Part shown: piece by piece, positions 58,606 to 64,000 of the stretch
How the letters are laid out: every line of letters begins with the position of its first letter
Numbering within the stretch: the stretch's first letter is position 1
NCBI GenBank assembly: GCA_964036665.1
Contig: OZ038533.1
Span: 5,788,413 to 5,852,412, forward strand
Source: Gordius sp. MW1
Lineage: Eukaryota > Nematomorpha > Gordioida > Gordea > Gordiidae
Length of the DNA: 64,000 bases
Reading direction: 5' to 3'
The notes under the pieces: model-generated
What the model was told of the DNA's origin: nothing
The model's database searches: none
The model's input: only the letters and a program-made list of their open reading frames with translations
Translations under genes and position numbers: made by a program

Positions 58606-59622
58606 TGTTTAGATAAGATATTTATTTGTTATATTTATGTGTGTTCAATAATGCATATGTAAAAATGAAAACACTGTTATTTTTGACTCAAATTTAAGAC
58701 CCATAATGAATTTTGGCCTAAGCAAATAGTGAGCGTTGCTCACGCGGGCAATTTAACAACTTTAGTATTTACAAAAATAATAAATTATGATGCTTGTAAT
58801 CTCTAAAGGATGAGTCATCTATTCGAAATCGTATTTAAATATCTAAATTTAATCCGCAAAGAAAATTTAAATTTAAAGCGATCAACACAAACTAGACCTA
58901 AAACTCTATCACTATATTTAATTAATGATTTTAAATTTTATAAAAAGTAACTGTAACTTTAGTTGAATAGTTACTGAATTAATGTAACTAACTATAGTTA
59001 CAGTTCCTCTGAAGCTAAAACAACTGCTTACAGTTTTCTGAGAAAAGGAACTAGCACGTAATTACGTACTTAACACTTCAAGTCTTTACACATTACAAAA
59101 TCTATTAAACAAGATTCATAAAGCTCAAATGCTTACAAGCTAAAATTATAAAAAAAAATTTATTTTACAAATGGAATTTTTTTTCAAAAATATTAATCTT
59201 TGGTCACTAAAAACAAAGGTTAGTATTTATAAAATAATAATTTGTAGCACATTATTTGATTAGGATAGTGGGAAAAGTAACTATATTTTTTAAAATTGAC
59301 TTAAAGGTTGTGTTAAAAAATAATTTTTCGAAATGACCTTGATGAAAAATAAATTTGCAATAAACATGGATTAGATAAAATTCTTTTTTTTATTTACCAT
59401 ATGACACATTGGATTTTTGCTTGGTTTAAAGAGATTATCATCTATAGTTGTATTGTATAAATGAATCAACATCCCAGTTGGAATCAACAATATCATGGCA
59501 TGGTAATGGTGAAGTTGTAGGATGGATAAGCAAATTGAGCAAATTAATAAATTCCCTAAAATAAAACCATGTTATTTATAGTTTTAAATTAATGGAATAC
59601 TTATGCAAAATTAGTAGTGGCC
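58606..59622. other. AT-rich intergenic DNA
   Basis: No gene seen. A short TAACTATAGTTA palindrome and related words lie at about 58960-59010. Confidence 0.35.
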
Positions 59623-60359
59623 TAGAGACCGGCAATGGGCCTGTTTAGGTGAATCGGCTTGCCAGTTCAAACCTGGCTAGAGCTCGTCAAAATGATTAAT
59701 AGGCACAGGCCCATTAGGTAATATAAAGCCCACACCCAGTGTTAAAAAAATTATTTTGCTCTATTTTAATTTGTACCTTTTTTATATATGTTATATTGTT
59801 AATAGTGATAGTGTACAAATAAATCTCAAAGAATTTCCGTTCTCAGACGAGCTTCTTTTTTTCAAGAGGGGACCTAAAACATTTTTACACTTGTTATAGG
59901 GATACATAAACTTTATGTCCAATTAAATACATCAAAACCCTTGGCAGACGCCCCCCTATATCCTAAAACAACGTTTACCCCACTCAAAATTATTCATACC
60001 CCCCTTTATGTGTACATATAATCTTCATTTACAATGCAGTTGAGATATTGTTGAATGAATTTATTATGAGGAAAATATAACTTAATTTTCCTTTTTAATT
60101 ACTTTTTTAAAGAAAATTCAATAAACATTAAGTAATTATTTAATAGAACATATGCTCTTGTTAATAAATTTTTTAAAAATAAAAACACACAATTGTGTAT
60201 ATTATAAAACACATACAAAAATCCATTTGATTTTGTAACTGGTTTTTAAAAGGCCTTACATATATCTAAGCCCGGCTGAAGCCTTCTAGGTAATAATATG
60301 GCACGTCCAGGCTCAGCCCCTTATTTTATTTTAAAGCAGCCCAGGTGTGCAGGTCTCTA
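59623..60359. mobile_element. Second GC-rich-ended hAT element, non-coding
   Basis: The ends TAGAGACCGGCA and TGCAGGTCTCTA match the element at 51796-52924. Subterminal G/C motifs (GGCACAGGCCCA, AGCCCGGCTGAAGCC) are present on both sides. The interior is AT-rich without transposase. No clear target duplication was found, so it is older or was truncated. Confidence 0.65.
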
Positions 60360-61740
60360 GTAGTTCTTATTTTTGAAAAATTTCCCTAACTTTTTTGACA
60401 ACAATATTAAGAAGCTATTAAACCTAATACATTGCAAATAAAGCAAAAGGAAAATTTCTTCCAATTTGTATATTTTGTAAAGACGTTAAAATGTTTTATA
60501 AAATTTTCGAAACCCGTTTCCACCCTCGCATTTTATCAATCCTAAACTACCATTATTGGAAACTAATTTTATAAATTATAATGGATTGATAGTACATAAA
60601 TACATACGTTAGAATATTTTTACACTTTTCAGGATATACTATATATTAATAACATTAGCTAATGACAATTTAGACATAAATTAGCTATTTTAAGTTTAAC
60701 AAATTTGTAGAATACTATATAATTATCCAAAAAAGAAAAAGTTTTTAAAATCATTAATTTAAATGATTAAAGATGTATAACACCCTAAGTAAATTAAATT
60801 AATTGTATAATTCGTTGTTATATTGAAATTGTATAAAAAACAAACCCTTTAATGCATTGTATAACAATGAGCAGAGTATGAGATGGAGGAATGATGATGT
60901 GCTTTGAGTTGTACACATAATGATGATAACAGGATTTAAATAATACCTATTAGCAAAATAAGCAATTTAAATAAAGTTACATCATAAAAATAAGAGATTA
61001 TTTTTGTTTATTCTAACATTACTTTAAGTTCTTACATAGCAAAGAAAATGTCAGCAAAGTTTAAAGATCCACAATCATAAATTTTGCTAGAATAATTGCA
61101 TAAATGTTTTCCAATTTGATGTAAATGCATTGAAATAACAATTTGCAGAATCTATTAATAATAAATTTAATCTAAAAAATTTACCATAAACACAATAAAG
61201 TTCCATTTGCCAAAATAATTGTTCATGTAATAAAAAAGCCTAAGATCAAGTGGGTTCTTTAATCTAAATAATTAATAATTCATTTTTATTACTTCGTGAA
61301 AGATATCCCCTTCATATGGATCAACACCCAATTCATATAATTTTATACCTTCTTTTACTTTAATTGATATAATAATACCACAAGCCACACTTACCATTTT
61401 CCCATCTATTATATGGACTTAAAATGCTTATGCCGTCAAAAAAGTTTAAAAAATCAGTAAAGAGATATGCTACTAATCGTATTATAACTCCATATACTGC
61501 TAACGAAAGTGTATAATTCATATTTTGCACTTTCTAACGTCCTGAATGTATGCAAACACTAAAGAGCACTGCTGTCCATATTTTAGAATCCAAAGAACAG
61601 GCGAAATGCACCCCGGGCGAAAGGTCAACACGGTACATTAAAACATCTGTATATTATCTCGATTTGTAAACATATAATATATATTATATTAATGAGGATA
61701 TTAATTTAACGTATTTAATTTCAAGAAGACAATATAGAAA
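60360..61740. other. AT-rich intergenic DNA
   Basis: No gene, exon-like segment or transposon end recognised. Confidence 0.35.
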
Positions 61741-61744
61741 AATA

Positions 61745-62320
61745 AAAAGCAGCAAACATTTGATCAATTACAACTTTATATAAGGTTTCATATAAAGATA
61801 TAAATTAATATTTTATATAAGGTTTCATATAAAGATATAAATTAATATTTGCAATTTGTGCATGTTATTGAGGATTATCATTTTTAATATTAACAAATAA
61901 ATTAACAGCTGCTTAAGACATGCATTAGTAGTTGTAAATAAGGTTACTGATCTATATACAAAGGATAGAAGTTATTAAAAATATTTAAAGATACAATATA
62001 TTTTATTTCATAATTGCAGTACAAATAATTTAGCAAATACTTGATAAATTAGATTTGCATAAAAAGAACAATATTAATAAATGATCATGTTTGATATTAA
62101 CAATAAAATTAAGAGGTGAAACTGATAGTATATAATGTTTGTTAGGTATTTACATATGAATTAGTAATTGCAAATAAGTGTGCCTATCTATTTACATAGA
62201 ATATATTTTAGTTAAAATCATTCAGGTATAAAATATATTTTATTTATTAATTGCAGTACAATTTAGCAAACATTTGATAAATTATATTTGCAAAGAACAA
62301 TATTAATAAATGAATCAACA
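61745..62320 (+). repeat. Degenerate tandem repeat, period about 230 bp
   Basis: Blocks 'aattgcagtaca..ttagcaaa', 'cttgataaatta.atttgca' and 'aagaacaatattaataaatga' occur near 62018-62085 and again near 62250-62315. A partial earlier copy lies near 61745-61775. 'atgttattgaggattatc' or 'gctattgaggaatatc' also recurs. It looks satellite-like. Confidence 0.6.
61775..61848 (+). repeat. Perfect 37-bp tandem duplication
   Basis: A 37-bp unit beginning TTTATATAAGGTTTCATATA is present twice, back to back, without mismatch (61775-61811 and 61812-61848). Confidence 0.9.
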
Positions 62321-62540
62321 GTTGAATTAAGTGTCCTTATATATATAATACAATAATAATGCTATTGAGGAATATCATGTTTGATATAAACAATGAAATA
62401 AAAAGTTGAAATTGTTAGTATATATTATTTATGTTAGGTACTACTATTCTTTATGATGCAGTCATTTTGGTGAATTTAACTTTTTTTAGACATCCATTTC
62501 ACTAGTACTCCATCCAAAGCCCAGGAATTTTAGTCTGATT

Positions 62541-62880
62541 GCCCAAGGCATTACTCACTGGAGTAGGAATTGCTATCGGCAATTGAGATTGCAAAGCTAA
62601 AAAATATCAATATTGTTAATTAAAATTATCATACTTGGTGGTGAGGAGTGTCTAATAATGCTACCTCCAGACACTCTAAATTGTGTATTGCCCAAGGAAT
62701 TACACACTGGAGTATGAATTGCCCTCGGCAATTGAGATTGCAAAGCTAAAAATGTCAATATTGTATATTAAAATTATCATACTTGGTGGGGAGAGTTTAA
62801 TAATGCTACCTCCAGACACTCTAAATTTATAAATTAAGATCATTGGAGAATGACTAAGAATACTGCCTCCAGACCCTAAG
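62541..62880 (+). repeat. Tandem repeat of about 149 bp, 2.3 copies
   Basis: Unit 1 starts at 62541 (GCCCAAGGCATTACTCACTG) and unit 2 at 62690 (GCCCAAGGAATTACACACTG). They share 'ggcaattgagattgcaaag', 'ttatcatacttggtgg' and 'aatgctacctccagacactc'. A partial third unit ends near 62880 ('actgcctccagaccct'). Confidence 0.85.
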
Positions 62881-62941
62881 TTTTGTGGAATTATGTAAAA
62901 TTTATTCCCATTAAAAAAATATTCCTTTATGTTGTCAAATA

Positions 62942-63095
62942 CAGCGTTTTTCTAAACTTTTGCACTTCGTATTCCTCTCCTGCACACTAGTAGGAGAGAA
63001 AAGGGGTAATCCATCATAGCGTTTAACATGAATCGCTCACCTCCTACTAGTGTGCAGGATAGGAATACGAAGTGCAAAAGTTTAGAAAAACGCTG
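62942..63095. mobile_element. Snapback MITE with TA target duplication
   Basis: 154 bp with 55-bp terminal inverted repeats differing at one base, starting CAGCGTTTTTCTAAAC and ending in its inverse. It is flanked by TA on both sides (62940-62941, 63096-63097), as in Tc1/mariner elements. The 44-bp loop has no coding potential. The near-perfect arms suggest a recent insertion. Confidence 0.85.
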
Positions 63096-63190
63096 TAAAT
63101 CTCGGAAATGTGATTATTCTAACTTTAGATTATTTGACGCATTACTTGACACATGTGCAGTTCGCCAGCTGTGCAGGAGCATATTTTAAG

Positions 63191-63430
63191 CATAGACTAC
63201 ATAGACCGCTCATCACCGTATAAAATATGTGTGTTTTTTTCCACCATTTTGATGCACAGACCATGTAGCAATGATTATATAGAGTAAAGTAATTTTTGTA
63301 GATTTAATTATTTTAAAAAGGTGAATGAAACATATTGAACTAGTTAGATATCAAAAGCAGTATTTTAAAATAGATATTATTGATTCATTTTATAAAAATT
63401 AAAAATGTAAAAACTGTAATGATATTAAAT
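63191..63430 (+). repeat. P-like MITE, one end only
   Basis: It starts CATAGACTACATAGACCGC with the 'right-type' subterminal sequence (ccgtataaaatatgtgtg, ccaccattttgatg). It continues into the AAAAATGTAAAAACTGTAATG core. No second end is present before the next segments. Confidence 0.7.
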
Positions 63431-63487
63431 ATAACATTTATATAGAGTAGTAGATTGATAACATATACAATGATTATAAACTTATAC

Positions 63488-63641
63488 CTGGCTTTATGTC
63501 CAATGACAAGCTCCATCTCCTTAAAGTGGACTCTGATGGGAGGCAAAACATTTGCCTTAAATATCCGTATGAGTTGGCAGTCCTTTTCTTGGGAACTGGT
63601 TTGGAATAGTTTGTTGAATCATTCAAGGGAGTGGCTTTAGA
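63488..63641 (+). pseudogene. Unidentified coding-derived fragment
   Basis: One frame reads KLHLLKVDSDGRQNICLKYP then YELAVLFLGTGLE, a TAG stop, and FVESFKGVALEL. Amino-acid texture is clearly protein-like. It directly follows the P-like MITE core, so it may be a leftover of a longer element or a captured gene. Not recognised. Confidence 0.3.
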
Positions 63642-63733
63642 ATTATAGGTTCGTCTTTTTGGTGTATCTTTCTAATAAATCATTTATCACAATACATAAA
63701 TATTGAATCAATACTCAATTTGTTAGTTGGGAA

Positions 63734-64000
63734 TCTATACATATAAAGTAAAGTGTATGTGTGTATGTATGTATGTAAGGGCTAAATTCTGAAACTACCG
63801 GCCCGATTCGCGTCAAATAGCCATAGATGCCCAGGGCGGCCAGGAGTAAAATAGCTTTTTCAGAACCCTAAAATTCCTTTTAGTTTTAAAAATATCGGAC
63901 ATTACGTTTTAAAAAATGGTTAAACTCTGAAACTACCTGCCCGATTCGCGCGAAAATTTAGCCATAGGTGCCCAGGGCGGCCAGGGGTAAAATAGCTTTT
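63734..64000 (+). mobile_element. Helitron-like 5' end
   Basis: Begins TCTATACATATAAAG, then a GTAT-type run (63752-63780). Two direct copies of a roughly 120-bp unit follow, containing 'ctgaaactac.gcccgattcgcg' and 'gcccagggcggccag' (63789-63870 and 63922-64000). A TCTATAYATATAAA start followed by a 'ctgaaacta..gGCCGATT' stretch is typical of invertebrate Helitron/Helentron left ends. It runs off the window, so no 3' hairpin can be checked. Confidence 0.55.

Noticed and set aside
59650-59690. tRNA-like TPsiC arm (CCAGTTCAAACCTGG)
   Set aside because: No cloverleaf can be formed around it. It lies in the subterminal repeat of a GC-rich hAT element.

Overview
The window is nuclear DNA from a metazoan with a strongly AT-rich genome. 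Genes have GT-AG introns, many coding parts are split into small exons, and most of the sequence is transposon debris. The gene set (dynactin ARP1, GPI-transamidase subunit PIG-U, a prominin, a ZP-domain transmembrane protein, a 7TM receptor) is animal. A ZP membrane protein of this style together with hAT, piggyBac, P/THAP, Mutator and Helitron-like debris suits a small invertebrate (arthropod or another protostome). I cannot name the species.

Host genes, left to right. (1) 8477-11233 (+): prominin-like pentaspan protein in one 918-codon open frame, possibly with a small tail exon at 11381-11580. (2) 13909-16905 (-): a complete 12-exon ARP1/centractin gene, rebuilt exon by exon with consistent phases (374 aa), including two 33-nt introns. 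(3) 22216-23619 (-): an intronless divergent rhodopsin-like GPCR. (4) 42363-47096 (+): nine exons of a ZP-domain type I membrane protein, lacking only the first exon(s). (5) 47310-48933 (-): the last three exons of PIG-U, convergent with the ZP gene. Its N-terminal exons are not visible in the window. Orphan exon-like pieces lie at 49591-49721 (+), 58300-58399 (+) and 58421-58605 (-).

Mobile DNA. 1-3 kb: a decayed reverse transcriptase and P-like MITEs. 6-8.3 kb: hAT MITEs and a hAT transposase relic. 19-20 kb: a LINE relic. 25-27 kb: a hAT MITE and a Mutator (MULE) relic. 28-30 kb: GC-rich elements and a P-like MITE. 40.7-42.1 kb: two MITEs with perfect 8-bp target duplications. 50-58 kb: two piggyBac relics head to head, one split by a 4.1-kb hAT element that itself carries two younger insertions. 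59.6-64 kb: GC-rich hAT, tandem repeats, a snapback TA-flanked MITE and a Helitron-like end.

The most interesting observations are: a P-type MITE family whose long inverted repeats still encode the start of a THAP zinc finger; one copy of it (29396-30072) carrying about 68 bp that match, at protein-like spacing, exon 8 of the ZP gene 16 kb away; and the four-level nest of transposons at 50-55.7 kb. Apart from these, I saw no convincing undescribed multi-gene system.
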